Part shown: piece after piece, positions 29,505-40,902 of the stretch | How the letters are laid out: every line of letters begins with the position of its first letter | Numbering within the stretch: the stretch's first letter is position 1 | Assembly: GCA_031761405.1 (NCBI GenBank) | Contig: JASEVX010000010.1 | Location: forward strand, 15,495,800-15,559,799 | DNA: 64,000 bases | Reading direction: 5' to 3' | Origin: Serripes groenlandicus | Lineage: Eukaryota; Mollusca; Bivalvia; Cardiida; Cardiidae | The notes under the pieces: generated by a model | Told to the model about the DNA's origin: nothing | Databases searched by the model: none | Seen by the model: only the letters and a program-made list of their open reading frames with translations | Position numbers and translations under genes: made by a program

Positions 29505-29792
29505 TAGTTCAGTAGATTAAAAGTACAAAAAGGTTATCTTCATAATTTAATGTTTGCTTTGAATTGACGTGTATTTACCCATTCAAAACTATCGCAAAGA
29601 AACAGAGGCTCAACCTCTAAGTTTATATAATTCAACGTTTTAAATCCACGCTAGATAAATGTAAATTGTAGTTCAGATCTTGTATGCAAAATGCATAATT
29701 TGCCAAATTGTACGCAAATTGATGTACTCAAATGTCAGTGTATTTTATATAATTTTAGTATGACATTACGAGAACATGTGAATTGACACGCA

Positions 29793-29847
29793 ACCCTTTC
29801 CCCGATATAGCCAGCGCTTGAACGCCTCTAAAGCATACGACTGTTGA

Positions 29848-29879
<32 letters not shown>

Positions 29880-30190
29880 GGGTTTAACGCCGTTTTAAAC
29901 AATTTCTAAGTTACATCACGGCGGCCAGTTCAATTTCTCATGCATTTCCTGGTTTTCCCACACCAGTACTCCACACAACAATCTTCCCAAGCAACTGGCT
30001 GCTTTTCCACATAGACTTAGTCCATTGGTGGAAGACGAATGACGCATGTCGCATTGACTTTTGTCAATCTTCGGAAATAAAGTTGGCCGAGCCGAGATTC
30101 GAACTCACAGCCCCTGGATTGACTGTTGAAGATACTGTGGGAAGAGGAGAATCATTTCAAAATCTGATTTTCCCACCATGCTTTCAAGTA
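29793..30190 (+). mobile_element. TTAA-1 MITE, diverged, hosting a SINE
   Basis: CAACCCTTTCCCCGATATAG, CGCCTCTAAAGCATACGACT, then after the SINE GATACTGTGGGAAGAGGAGA. Confidence 0.6.
29849..30120 (-). mobile_element. SINE type I, nested in a TTAA-1 copy
   Basis: Flanked by GACTGTTGAA (29839-29848 and 30121-30130), an exact 10-bp duplication. The (GATT)n tail is at the left and a B-box-like GATTCGAACTC at the right. Confidence 0.9.
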
Positions 30191-30229
30191 TATATCAAAA
30201 GCTTATTTTCACTGTTCGAAATCAATATA

Positions 30230-30491
30230 TGAGCCGTCCCTCGAGAAAAAACAAACATTGTGGACTCTGCGTAAAGTATCGACCCGGATCAGCCTATGCA
30301 TGCCGCGCAGGCTTACCCGGATAGACACCTTTCGCCTCCTGTGGATTTTCTGTTTCAGGAATCATTACTCTATACCTCTATCCCCCCTGAGACGAAATGT
30401 GTCGGCCCGGATCAGTCTACGCGGATTGCGCAAGCTGATCTGGGTCGATACATTACGCAGAGGCTGGTTGGTTATCTCGCGGGTCGGCTCA
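30230..30491. mobile_element. TGAGCCGT-ended MITE
   Basis: TGAGCCGTCCCTCGAG at the left and CTCGCGGGTCGGCTCA at the right. The interior has GTATCGACCCGGATCAGCCT and GGGTCGATACATTACGCAGA. Confidence 0.82.
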
Positions 30492-30599
30492 ATTATTGTA
30501 TTGACAGGTGTTTTCGGAGCAGGTGACTCTTGAAGTGTGAAGACACGGTTTAAAAGTCCTTATTGGGTGCCAATCGTACCTGTGAATTCAGTTAATATA

Positions 30600-30684
30600 C
30601 TCTTCCCGACATACACCACATCTGCAGCAGACTACTTTACACAAAGATATGGAAACTTGCTTCTACATGTGGGAAAGGGTAAAC
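30600..30684 (-). mobile_element. TTAA-1 MITE, about 85-bp deletion derivative
   Basis: CTCTTCCCGACATACACCAC, TCTGCAGCAGACTACTTTAC, CTACATGTGGGAAAGGGTAA. Confidence 0.68.
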
Positions 30685-30689
30685 ATAAT

Positions 30690-31080
30690 TACCGTGTTCT
30701 GTTGTGTAAATATCGATTTCAATATATACCTTCAGGAATATATATTAAAAGGGGGGAGGGGGGCGACACTACACGTATTGATTTATAAGGTGTTTAATTA
30801 ATACACACTTTCATCAATGTTTCGGTGACACCATGGCGTTTCCTGGGTAAATTACAAGACAATAGACATTATTCTATTGACGTACACTACACAGTTTCTA
30901 GTCAAACAACACATCATATTAATATTTACGATACAAAAAAAGATATAATTAATTGCAATAAACATGAAATATACACACAATTGAATGTTTATCATTCAAA
31001 ATAGAAGAAGAAGAAAATATGGAAAAAGCATAGGAAGAATACTTCCTCATTACTACTAATAATTTATAGAAGTGTTACAC
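30690..31080. other. Intergenic AT-rich stretch, nothing recognised
   Basis: Contains only short low-complexity runs. Confidence 0.4.
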
Positions 31081-31293
31081 TTAGCTCTTTCAGCGCCAAA
31101 GGCAATATTGAGGTTTTTGCAAACAATACTAATTCAGGTGAGTCAGCTCGTAACGAGCTGTCTCACCTGAAATCAGCATCGTTTGTCTTTAACTTATAAA
31201 AATAGTCTAAACTTTTATTACATGAGAAATGGAGACGCCCGATTTTGAACATAGAACTGTCTACTTTAAACAATTCGGCGCTGAAAGAGTTAA
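31081..31293. mobile_element. TTAA-2 MITE
   Basis: TTAGCTCTTTCAGCGCC to GGCGCTGAAAGAGTTAA, with a central hairpin CAGCTCGTAACGAGCTG. One TTAA is mutated to TTAG. Confidence 0.8.
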
Positions 31294-31424
31294 CTTATTT
31301 GAATACAAGCACTACGGTACGTTCATCATGACGTCGGTTGATAAGCCGCTATGCTACATTCGCAATCCTCAGCGCAACTGAGGGAATTCGCAGCTACCAT
31401 TTCTTAGTACTTTGGTATGACACG

Positions 31425-31655
31425 GCCCTGGATCAAGCGTGAGTTCGAACCCCTTTTTTTCGACCATAGATTATTTTGGATGATTGATAAAAGTCAGTGT
31501 GACCAGTGTCATTCGTCTTCCGCCAATGAGCTAAAGAGGGAATGTAGCCGTTTGCATGGGAAGACTGGTGCGAGAAACCTAGGAAACACAATGTTTGGTG
31601 AGTTTGTTGTCGTGATGTAACTGGACAACCGTTGAAACCAGCGTTAAACTACAAA
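31425..31655 (+). mobile_element. SINE type I, degenerate
   Basis: GTGAGTTCGAACCCC, GTGTCATTCGTCTTCCGCCA and ACCAGCGTTAAACTAC match the type I order. Confidence 0.6.
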
Positions 31656-31724
31656 TTATCAATATAACAACCGATTCTGTACGAATGGTCTTCGATTGGT
31701 GAGCCTGTCCAAGGTTAGACTAAC

Positions 31725-31815
31725 ATCTTAATGAGCAATTTCTGCTTTTGACACAATGTTTTCAAATGTTTTCGTATTTTGAAGATTCGTCAAACTCAGT
31801 CTGCATATGGGAAAT
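31725..31815. mobile_element. TTAA-1 MITE fragment
   Basis: ATGAGCAATTTCTGCTTTTG, CACAATGTTTTCAAATG and CAGTCTGCATATGGGAAATG. Confidence 0.5.
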
Positions 31816-32501
31816 GGCATGTCGTTTTCAATTTACATGCAACACAAAAATGTATTTTATCTAAGCTTGAAAAGTCGCATTTTTTTACTATAATCAAAGC
31901 ATTTTTTATATCATCACAACAAAAATATAAAGTCGAGAATTAAATTAAGGAACTTGCAAAAGTGATCGAAAACGAAGATTATAATTATACTTGTTTTGCA
32001 ATGGTATTTAAAAAAAGACATTTTGTGTCTTATTTTACTAATTAATTTAAACCAATGTAGTGAATCGCAACACCGTCACAAAAGCTTGAGAATAAAAATT
32101 ACAGTTTACTTCTCTTATAGAGATTTGTTCACGGTAAACATTTCAATATTACTGTTCCAATATCATAGCGATAAGGGGTTTGAAAAGAATTATAATTATT
32201 TTCTTTTTGACCTTTTTCGAAGGTCAAGCTATATGTATAAAGTAGGTTTTAAATACCTGAACAGTTTCTTACAATCGGGGAGTAATGTTTACATTAATAC
32301 GCAAACTTTTACCAATAACACAGATCATTGGAGCCGGGACGCGGGAAAACAAAGCTTCTCTTGTGTAGGTAAAGATCCGTCTATATGTTCAAGTAATGTC
32401 ATTCAAATGTACACTCTTCGTTAGAAAATTCCCCGAAATATCCTGTGACTAAATGGAGAACAGTGGATCTACTCCGGTCACATATGCACTATGGTTGTTT
32501 C
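31816..32501. other. Intergenic stretch with one 142-codon open frame, judged non-coding
   Basis: The frame 31996-32424 has no recognisable domain and no supporting exon context. Confidence 0.4.
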
Positions 32502-32512
32502 TTGCTAGAACG

Positions 32513-32737
32513 GCGACGTGGGCTGTCAATCAAGGGGTTGTGAGTTCGAATCCCAGCTCGGCCAACATTATTTCCGACGTTTGAGAAATGTGGAAAAGCA
32601 GCCAGTTGCTCGGAAAGTATGTTGTGTGGTGTACTGGTGGGAAAACCAGGAAGCGCATGAGTAGATGAACTGGCCGCCGTGATATGACTGAAACATTGTT
32701 GAAAACGGCGTTAAACCCCAATCAATCAATCAATCAA
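32513..32737 (+). mobile_element. SINE type I
   Basis: GAGTTCGAATCCCAGCTCGG, AACTGGCCGCCGTGATATGA and CGGCGTTAAACCCCAATCAA. Flanked by TTGCTAGAACG on both sides (11 bp). Confidence 0.88.
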
Positions 32738-32867
32738 TTGCTAGAACGCGGGTGTTGCTGTAAGGCTAGTGGTTATTATATGGTAAGATAATACCTGTAT
32801 ATACATTATTTATTACATGCACCTTGGTAACAATAGATTGCTTAATTAGCAGACGAATTATTTCCTA

Positions 32868-33099
32868 TTTACCCTTTCCCTCATACGACAATTCTGCAGC
32901 AGATGACTTTGAACGTATTTTGTCAAAACATAGAAAATCTCCATAATTGAATGGATAACCTATGACAAAAAGTGGAAAAATATTGTGCCAAAAGGAGAAA
33001 TTGCACGTTTTGTGCAATTTCTTCTTTTGTCACTATGTTTTCAAAAAAGCCGTCTGCTGCAGAGGCGTCAGAAAGCGTCTATATGAGGAAAAGGGTTAA
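32868..33099 (-). mobile_element. TTAA-1 MITE, full length (232 bp)
   Basis: TTTACCCTTTCCCTCATACG to TATGAGGAAAAGGGTTAA; hairpin GCACGTTTTGTGC. Confidence 0.93.
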
Positions 33100-33408
33100 C
33101 TATTGATTGGACTGTTCGGAATTCATAGCTGTCAGTACAACATTGAATTAGTAGACGAATTCGTCCCTAGTGCGATTGATTGGACGGTTCGACGTTCATT
33201 TGACAACGTAAAGCATTAAATAAGCAGACGAGTTCGTCTCTATCGTCTCAATTGTGACAGTTCGAAGTTCAAAGCATTCACATCTTTTGTTGTAAGCAGC
33301 GAATGAGAAAAGCAGTTTATTTTGCGACAAAAAAATATTTGAAACAGTTTTGAAGGTGTTTAACGTCGCTTTCAACAGTATTTCACTCATAACATTCAAT
33401 GGACTAGA

Positions 33409-33592
33409 TAAGAGGGAGTGAACAGGTATTTTCCCCACAATATTTCTCTTATAACTCAACCTAAACCTATGTTGTGGGTACTCAAAAGAATCGTCTCACC
33501 GAGACGATTCTTTTGAGTACCCACAACATAGGGTTTGAAGGTCAAATAAGGATACTAGAACACACAAAAATGCCCCTTACCTAGAGCTCTGC
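33409..33592. mobile_element. Hairpin MITE with GTGGGTACTC stem
   Basis: Left end near GGACTAGATAAG and right end CCTTACCTAGAGCTCTG, with the same hairpin at 33463-33535 (GAATCGTCTCACCGAGACGA apex). Confidence 0.8.
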
Positions 33593-33599
33593 AACATGG

Positions 33600-33869
33600 A
33601 GACCGCCTCGGTGGTGTAGTGGTAGAGTGTCCACCTCGATTGCGGGAGGTCGCGGGTTCAATCGATACCCAGTCGAGTCATACCAAAGACTACCAGAAAC
33701 GGTAGTAATTGCTGCCCTCCTTGGCGCTTAGGGTTACGGGGTTAGCATTACGACTGACCGGCTGGTGTCAGGATAAATGGACCAGTAGTACTGGTAACTT
33801 ACCCAGGAAACGCCGTGATATAACTGGAAAATTGTTGAAAGCGGCGTAAAACACCAAACAATCAATCAT
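33600..33869 (+). mobile_element. SINE type II
   Basis: Head TGGTGTAGTGGTAGAGTG and GCGGGTTCAATC; body GCTGCCCTCCTTGGCGCTTA; tail CGGCGTAAAACACCAAACAA. Target duplication AACATGG. Confidence 0.88.
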
Positions 33870-33876
33870 AACATGG

Positions 33877-34035
33877 GATTTCCTTTGGTAATTTACCAGT
33901 ACTATCAGGTATTTGTTATCCTGACACCGATGTATCAGTAGCAATGATGAGCAATTACTACCAGTTGTAAAGTCTTTGGTTTGACCCAGCCGGGGATTGG
34001 CACCCTGTAACCATTAGACCGCCGAGACGGTAAAT
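33877..34035 (-). mobile_element. SINE type II, partial, next to the + strand copy
   Basis: TTACCAGTACTATCAGG, TTATCCTGACACCGATG and GACCCAGCCGGGGATTGGCA read as a - strand type II copy lacking its tail. Confidence 0.65.
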
Positions 34036-34224
34036 TCGCCGATACTGATGCATATCTGATTTAGACGGATACCTTATTTAGACGGAGATATGATTTCATC
34101 GTTTTAACGAACTAACATATTTACGTAAGAAGCTTTTACGCTTGATTCGCAGACAAGATTCGAACCTTGGTTCTTGTTCCGGGTTCTTAATATTAGTCGA
34201 CATAGGGTCTTAACAAAGATTACT

Positions 34225-34351
34225 GCTTTGGAGCAGCTGGCAACAAGGTTGTTTGTTTTTTCCCAATAATATCAGTTAACACAACCATGACTTTCCTAGC
34301 TTTCTCGCACCAATACTCCACATAACAAGCATACAAAGGCAGCTGGCTACC
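34225..34351 (-). mobile_element. SINE type I, left piece (split by a hAT-like element)
   Basis: CACCAATACTCCACATAACA and GGCAGCTGGCTACC. It continues at 34695. Confidence 0.65.
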
Positions 34352-34694
34352 AGGGGCGTAGCTCCCTTTAGGCACTGTAGGCACGTGCCTACACATTTTT
34401 TTCTAAAAATGCCCAAAAAATGCAGCTGCGGCGATACACATCTGCGTTATGTTTCGACCAGATCAGCCTGCGCTGTCCGCGCAGACTGATCCGGCCGACA
34501 CATTCCGTTTAAGGGGGGATAGATAGAGTAGTGATTCCTGAAACAAAAAAAATCCCCAGGAAGCGAAAAATGTATATCCGGGTAGGCCTGTGTGGCATGC
34601 TTAGGCTGATCCGGGTCGATACTTTACGTAGCGTCCACAATATTGATTTTCTCACGAGACGGCCTACACATTGATTATTGCAAAGCTACGCCCC
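34352..34694. mobile_element. hAT-like non-autonomous element, copy 2, nested in a SINE
   Basis: Same ends and interior as 27476-27787. The flanks TGGCTACC are an exact 8-bp duplication. It splits a - strand type I SINE into 34225-34351 and 34695-34790. Confidence 0.85.
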
Positions 34695-34790
34695 TGGCTA
34701 CCTTCTCGCACAGGATCTATTTAGCCTATGGGTGGAAGCCGAATGAAACCAGTCACAATGATTTTTGTCGAACATCGGCAAGGATTAATA
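34695..34790 (-). mobile_element. SINE type I, right piece
   Basis: GGTGGAAGCCGAATGAAACC and TTTTTGTCGAACATCGGCAA. It ends just before the 28-bp satellite. Confidence 0.65.
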
Positions 34791-34800
34791 GCCGTTTTCA

Positions 34801-37550
34801 TTAGTCGTCTGCAGCAGATGCGTACACATTAGTCGTCTTCAGCAGATGCGTACACATAAGTCGTCTGCAGCAGATGCGTACGAAAATGTCGTTTGCAGCA
34901 GATGCGTACAAATAAGTCGTCGCCAGCAGATGCGTATACATTAGTCGTTTGCAGCAGATGCGTAGACATTAGCCGTTTGCAGTAGATGCGTACACATTAG
35001 TCGTCTGCAGCAGATGCGTACAAATAAGTCGTCTGCAGCAGATGCGTACACATTAGTCGTCTGCAGCAGATGCGTACACATTAGCCGTTTGCAGCAGATG
35101 CGTACACATTGGTCATCTGCAGCAGATGCGTACAAATTAGTCGCCTGCAGCAGATGCGTAAACATTAGTCATCTGTAGCAGATGCGTACAAATTAGCCGT
35201 TTGCAGCAGATGTGTACAAATTAGCCGTCTGTGGCAGATGCGTACAAATGTAGTCTGCATGTAGATGCGTACACATTAGCGGTCTGCAGTAGATGCGTAC
35301 ACATTAGCCGTCTGCAGCAGATGCGTAAAAATTAGTCGTCTGCAGCAGATGCGTACAAATGGAGTCTGCATGCAGATGCGTACAAATGGAGTCTGCATGC
35401 AGATGCGTACACATTAGCCGTCTGCATGCGGATGCATACACATTAGCGGTCTGCAGATGCGTACAAATTAGCCGTCTGCAGCAGATGCGTACAAATTAGC
35501 CGTCTGCAGCAAATGCGTACAAATGTAGTCTGCATGCAGATGCGTACACATTAGCGGTCTGCAGTAGATGCGTACACATTAGCCGTCTGCAGCAGATGCG
35601 TAAAAATTAGTCGTCTGCAGCAGATGCGTACAAATGGAGTCTGCATGCAGATGCGTACAAATGTAGTCTACATGCAAATGCGTACACATTAGCGGTCTGC
35701 AGTGGATGCGTAAATATAAGCCGTCTGCAGCAGATGCGTACAAATAAGTCGTCTGCAGCAGATGCGTACAAATGTAGTCTGCATGCAGATGCGTACACAT
35801 TAGTCGTCTGCAGTATATGCGTACACATTAGTCGTCTGCAGTATATGCGTACACATTAGTCGTCTGCATGCAGATGCGTACACATTAGCCGTTTGTAGCA
35901 GATGCGTTCAAATTAGTCGTCTGCAGCAGATGCGTACAAATTAGTCGTCTGCAGCAGATGCGTACACATTAGCCGTTTGCAGCAGATGCGTACACATTAG
36001 TCGTCTGTAGCAGATGCGTACACATTAGTCGTCTGCAGCAGATGCGTACACATTAGTCGTCTGCAGCAGATGCGTACACATTAGCCGTTTGCAGCAGATG
36101 CGTACACATTAGTCGTCTGCAGCAGATGCGTACACATTAGTCGTTTGCTTGCAGATGCGTACACATTAGCCGTTTGTAGCAGATGCGTACAAATTAGTCG
36201 TCTTAAGCAGATGCGTACAAAATAGTCGTCTGCAGCAGATGCGTACAAAATAGTCGTCTACAGCATATGCGTACACATTAGTCGTCTGCAGCAGAAGCGT
36301 ACTAATTAGCCGTCTGCGGCAGACGCGTACACAATAGTCGTCTGCGACAGATGCGTACACATTATTCTTCTGCAGCAGATGCGTACACATTAGTCGTCTG
36401 CTGCAGATGCGTACACATTAGTCGTCTGCGGCAGATGCGTACACATTAGTCGTCTGCAGTAGATGCGTACACATTAGTCGTCTGCAGTAGATGCGTACAC
36501 ATTAGTCGTCTGCAGTAGATGCGTACACATTAGTCGTCTGCGGCAGATGCGTACACATTAGTCGTCTGCGGCAGATGCGTACACATTAGCCGTCTGCAGC
36601 AGATGCGTACACATTAGTTGTCTGCAGTAGATACGTACACATTAGTCATCTGCAGTAGATACGTACACATTAGTCGTCTGCAGTATATGCGTACACATTA
36701 GTCATCTGCAGTAGATACGTACACATTAGTCGTCTGCAGCAGATGCGTACACATTAGTCGTCTAAAGCAGATGCGTACACATTAGTCATCTGCAGTAGAT
36801 ACGTACACATTAGTCGTCTGCAGCAGTTGCGTACACATTAGTCGTCTGCAGCAGATGCGTACACATTAGTCGTCTGCAGTAGATGCGTACACATTATTCG
36901 TCTGCAGTAGATGCGTACACTTTAGTCGTCTGCGGCAGATGCGTACACATTAGTCGTCTGCTGCAGATGCGTACACATTAGCCGTCTGCAGCAGATGCGT
37001 ACACATTAGTCGTCTGCAGTAGATGCGTACATATTAGCCGTCTGCGACAGATGCGTACACATTAGTCGTCTGCAGCAGATGCGTACACAGTAGTCGTCTG
37101 CAGTAGATGCGTACACATTAGTCGTCTTCAGTAGATGCGTACACATTAGTTGTCTTCAGTAGATACGTACACATTAGTCGTCTGCAGTATATGCGTACAC
37201 ATTAGTCATCTGCAGTAGATACGTACACATTAGTCGTCTGCAGTAGATGCGTACACAGTAGTCGTCTTCAGTAGATGCGTACACATTAGTCGTCTGCAGT
37301 AGATGCGTACACATTAGTCGTCTGCAGTAGATACGTACACATTAGTCGTCTGCAGTAGATGCGTACACATTAGTCGTCTGCAGTAGATACGTACACATTA
37401 GTCGTCTGCAGTAGATGCGTACACATTAGCCGTCTGCAGTAGATACGTACACATTAGTCGTCTGCAGTAGATACGTACACATTAGTCGTCTGCAGTAGAT
37501 GCGTACACATTAGTCGTCTGCAGTAGATGCGTACACATTAGTCTGCATGC
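34801..37550. repeat. 28-bp tandem satellite, about 98 units
   Basis: The unit is GTCGTCTGCAGCAGATGCG followed by TACACATTA, 28 bp, repeated without spacers over 2,750 bp. Nearly every unit has CTGCAG and GTAC. Variants include CAGTAGATG, CGGCAGATG, TGCATGCAGATG and ACAAAT tails. Units with CAGTAGATAC/ATGC dominate the right third and are more uniform; the left third is more varied. Open frames here are by-products of the repeat. Confidence 0.97.
35245..35645. repeat. Higher-order duplication inside the 28-bp satellite
   Basis: A run of variant units (GTAGTCTGCATG, GCGGTCTGCAGTAG, GCGTAAAAATTAGTC, GGAGTCTGCATGC) starting at about 35245 recurs in the same order starting at about 35519, an offset of about 275 bp. 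Confidence 0.75.
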
Positions 37551-37950
37551 TTAAAATGATTCTTTCTTTCACTGCCAATGGCAATTAAATGTTTTTGCGT
37601 GACGTATACATCTTTTATTTCCTCTATTTTACAGAGAGCTTGGTAACTAGCCTATGTAAATAACATCAAACTGTAACTTTACACAACACATATCAAAATA
37701 CAAGCACAAGACAATGAATATGGACAATTACAATTACATACAAATAACCAATAATAACTTTACTAATGAAATTAAATATTTCCAGACTAAATATTATATA
37801 AACCGCATTCCAGAAGTAATATGAAGAAGTAATGCAGACTTTGAGATCCCGTCCGAATAGAGATGACGAGAAATCACTCTGCAGATGGATGGATGCTTTA
37901 AGGACGTATAGATAAGAATGCATCATTTACGAAAACTACAGGCAATATCT
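37551..37950. other. Flank right of the satellite, nothing recognised
   Basis: Unique-looking AT-rich DNA between the satellite and the next MITE fragment. Confidence 0.4.
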
Positions 37951-37954
37951 TAAG

Positions 37955-38111
37955 ACAGCGTTGAAAACATTGTAATTACAGGCGAAATTGTTTACTACGA
38001 GCAACTTTACCTTTTCTCACAATGCTCTTAAGTGCCTACTATTGCTGATGGGTCAATAGTCGTCTAGATGAGGGAAAAGGTCAAAACAACATCAGAAAGT
38101 AGTGAAGGGTT
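37955..38111. mobile_element. TTAA-1 MITE, degenerate
   Basis: GTTGAAAACATTGTAATTAC, TAGATGAGGGAAAAGGTCAA and a second AGTGAAGGGTTAA end. Confidence 0.5.
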
Positions 38112-38222
38112 AATATAGTTTCATGGACATTCAATAATTCGGGAGGTTGATCACTGTAATAAAGTTATAACCTGTAACCGTCAATCTGAAATTATGTTCG
38201 AGACTCTGATTCGTCTGCTTTG

Positions 38223-38457
38223 CGCCTCGGGTGCGGGAGGTCGTTAGTTCGATCCCCGGCCGGGTTATACCAAATACTTTGAACATTGTAGAAATGGCTG
38301 CCCTCCTTGGCGCTCGGGGTTGCGGGGTTAGCATTACGTCTGACTGGCTGGTGTCAGGATAAATAGACCAGTAGTACTGGTAACCTACCCAGGAAACGCC
38401 GTGATATAAATGAAAACAATTGTTGAAAGCGACGTAATACACCAATCAATCAATCAA
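38223..38457 (+). mobile_element. SINE type II
   Basis: GGGTGCGGGAGGTCGTTAGT, GTTCGATCCCCGGCC and the type II body and tail. Target duplication TCGTCTGCTTTG, 12 bp exact. Confidence 0.9.
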
Positions 38458-38514
38458 TCGTCTGCTTTGAGACAAAGAATTATGGCAGATAATCAAATTA
38501 AGAGTGTTTTTTTA

Positions 38515-38636
38515 CCAAAATCAAAACAATTCGGCAAAAGGAAGAAATGTTAATTTCAGCATTCTCCTTTACCTACAACGTTTTCCAAAGCGTTGTCTGC
38601 TGCAAACGCATCAACTATATCATGAAACGTATTAAT
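38515..38636. mobile_element. TTAA-1 MITE fragment
   Basis: CGGCAAAAGGAAGAAATG and GCGTTGTCTGCTGCAAACGC. Confidence 0.5.
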
Positions 38637-38852
38637 TAACTCTTTCCCACTTGCAGACGCAATAGCAGCAGACGACTTTTGAAAACATTGTGGCCAAAGG
38701 TGAAATAGATTAGCCATTTCTCCTTTGACCACAATGTTTTCAACTTTATTTAACAATAAAGCTATTTTTTATGGAGATTTTTCAGGTTTTTGTCACCTTG
38801 TTTTCAAAGTCGTCTGCTGCAGATTTGTTGTATGCGTGGGAGAAAGGGTTAA
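38636..38852 (+). mobile_element. TTAA-1 MITE (217 bp)
   Basis: TTAACTCTTTCCCACTTGCA to GCGTGGGAGAAAGGGTTAA, both TTAA intact. Confidence 0.9.
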
Positions 38853-39323
38853 TATCCAAATAAATAATTACCTGTCTATATTAGTCCACATGTTTCCACC
38901 ACGGGTCCACGAGTCTTAATGACTCACGCCAGTCAGCTGCGTCAACTATAGAGACACATTATCTACAATGTTTATTTCCATTACCGGCAACAGCTTGGAC
39001 CAGCAGGCCACTATTTACGACGTCGGAAAACAGTGACTCGCACATCTGGTTACTCATCTATCAACACTTCTAAATTATAGATTAAAGATGCAACATTTGA
39101 AGAAAAAAATCTCGAATCAACACACTTCAAGGTTGGCTTGATGGCAACCAGTGCAGCCCTTGATCAGACTGAAAGCGTGCATTAGTCTTCACTAATCGGA
39201 AATGTCAAAAGGTCCACTTTCATGCAATGAGGCTCAATACAAGAGGAACGTGACAAATTATATGGCAATCGCAATTTGCAGTAGACTGGATCAAGTACGC
39301 AATGTTTTAATTTTCGCTAATTT
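38853..39323. other. Intergenic stretch, nothing firm
   Basis: Contains CAGTGCAGCCCTTGATCAGA-like repeat traces only. Confidence 0.35.
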
Positions 39324-39336
39324 TCAGAAGTGACGA

Positions 39337-39630
39337 TTGATTGATTGGGGTTTAACGCCGTTTTCAACAATTGTTCAGTCATATCACGGCGGCCAGTTCA
39401 CCTACTCATATGATTCCTGATTTTCTCACACCAGTACTCCACACAACATACTTTCCAAGCAACTGGCTGCTTTTCCACATAGACTGTTAGCCCATTGGTG
39501 AAAGACGGATGACGCTTGTCACAGTGACTTTTGTCAAACGTCGGACAGAATGTTGGCTGAGCTGGGGTTCGGACTCACAACCCCTGGATTTACAGCCCGC
39601 GTCGTTACCGACTGACTACCGGGTCTCGGC
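39337..39630 (-). mobile_element. SINE type I
   Basis: GATTGGGGTTTAACGCCG start, GGGGTTCGGACTCACAACCC near the head. Target duplication TCAGAAGTGACGA, 13 bp exact. Confidence 0.92.
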
Positions 39631-39905
39631 TCAGAAGTGACGAAAAAGGCTGTTGATCAAGCAATGTTTCAATAAATTGCTGGGTTTGAAATATCCGCGA
39701 AAAGATAAATAAAGAAAAAGTAGCAGAGCCACATGAAAACCGGCCATCGAAGGTTATAATAAGACATGATTTTGACCAAACTGCATACTTGTTTGTGTCA
39801 TTTTGTTGTCATAAACGTGCTTCTGTCAACTGATCCTGACATCAACGTTATGCTATCCCTGCAACAAAGAGGTACGGCCTCAAAGGGGGATCGAATCACT
39901 CTCCT

Positions 39906-40135
39906 TTTACCCTTTCCCTCATATAGACGCTTTCTGACGCCTCTGCAGGAGACAGGTTTTTGAAAATATAGTGACAAAAGTAGAAATTGCTCAAAACGAG
40001 CAATTTCTCCTTTTGCCACAATGTTGTCCACTTTAAGTCATAGGTTATCCATTTAATTATAGAGATTTTCTATTTTTTGACAAAATATGTTCAAAGTCGT
40101 CTGCTGCAGAAATGTCATATGAGGGAAAGGGTTAA
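39906..40135 (+). mobile_element. TTAA-1 MITE, full length (230 bp)
   Basis: TTTACCCTTTCCCTCATATA to TATGAGGGAAAGGGTTAA; hairpin GCTCAAAACGAGC. Confidence 0.93.
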
Positions 40136-40900
40136 GACGGATGCTATAACCACTACACCACAGAGTAAGCCAGGGTCCATGAAAATCGAATCGTCGCATG
40201 ATGAAAACAGAACAAGATGCTGCTGTTCGTTTGTTTTGTTTACTTTCGCATTCGCCTTTAGGTCAAAGGGAAGCAATTCGGATCGGAGCACCGTGCATTC
40301 AATTATGTCCACGGAACTTCGCATAAACATATGACTCAACTGTCTCACATTGGACAATAATGATTTTGTTGAAAGTTGAAAGTTTTATTTTTTATAAAGT
40401 TGAATACCCTAACTTATTTGTAACCATCAAATTGTTTGCTTTTAGCTATATTGACAGCTTAACTTCAATTTTCAGAACAACATTCAAAGTAAAATTCACC
40501 GCGGAATAAAGGTGACCATTGATTCGACGTCATATCTCAAATAAAAGAAGGTCAACATGTGAGTTTGTTGTGCTTATTTTAAGAATTAACTTTAATTGAA
40601 TATAGGTTTTTAGGTTTTTTGGCTTGTTGTGAAAAAGCCATAGCCCAACACTCTATAATGATCGCCTATGGGGAACATCACACAGTAAATGTGCGGTCAT
40701 GATGTACTGCCATTATACAAGGCATATTTCCTAACCTAGTTCTTGTTTGTTTACCTAGGGATTATGAATAAGTGAACTGAAATAATGGCGAGAGCGGCGT
40801 AAAGCCCCATTAAATAAAACAGAACACTGTCAGTTTACATTGCAATATATAATGTGCACTGACATATTGGTCACTTTGATGATTTGTTTTCAATTACTAT
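40136..40900. other. Intergenic stretch, nothing recognised
   Basis: The only repeat-like signal is a GGTTTTTAGGTTTTTTGGC simple run near 40605. Confidence 0.35.
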
Positions 40901-40902
40901 TT

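Noticed and set aside
31996..32424. 142-codon open frame
   Set aside because: AT-rich translation with no recognised domain, no conserved motif and no splice context.
33600..33690. Functional tRNA gene
   Set aside because: A and B boxes are present, but the arm pairing is poor and the segment is the head of a complete SINE with body, tail and target duplication.
34941..36390. Several 73-74-residue open frames with periodic MCTHLLQTTNVYASAADD-like text
   Set aside because: They are translations of the 28-bp satellite. The 28-residue protein period follows from 28 bp read in triplets.
34801..37550. CRISPR-like array of 28-bp direct repeats
   Set aside because: The repeats are contiguous with no spacers, and the context is a eukaryotic genome. 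It is a tandem satellite.
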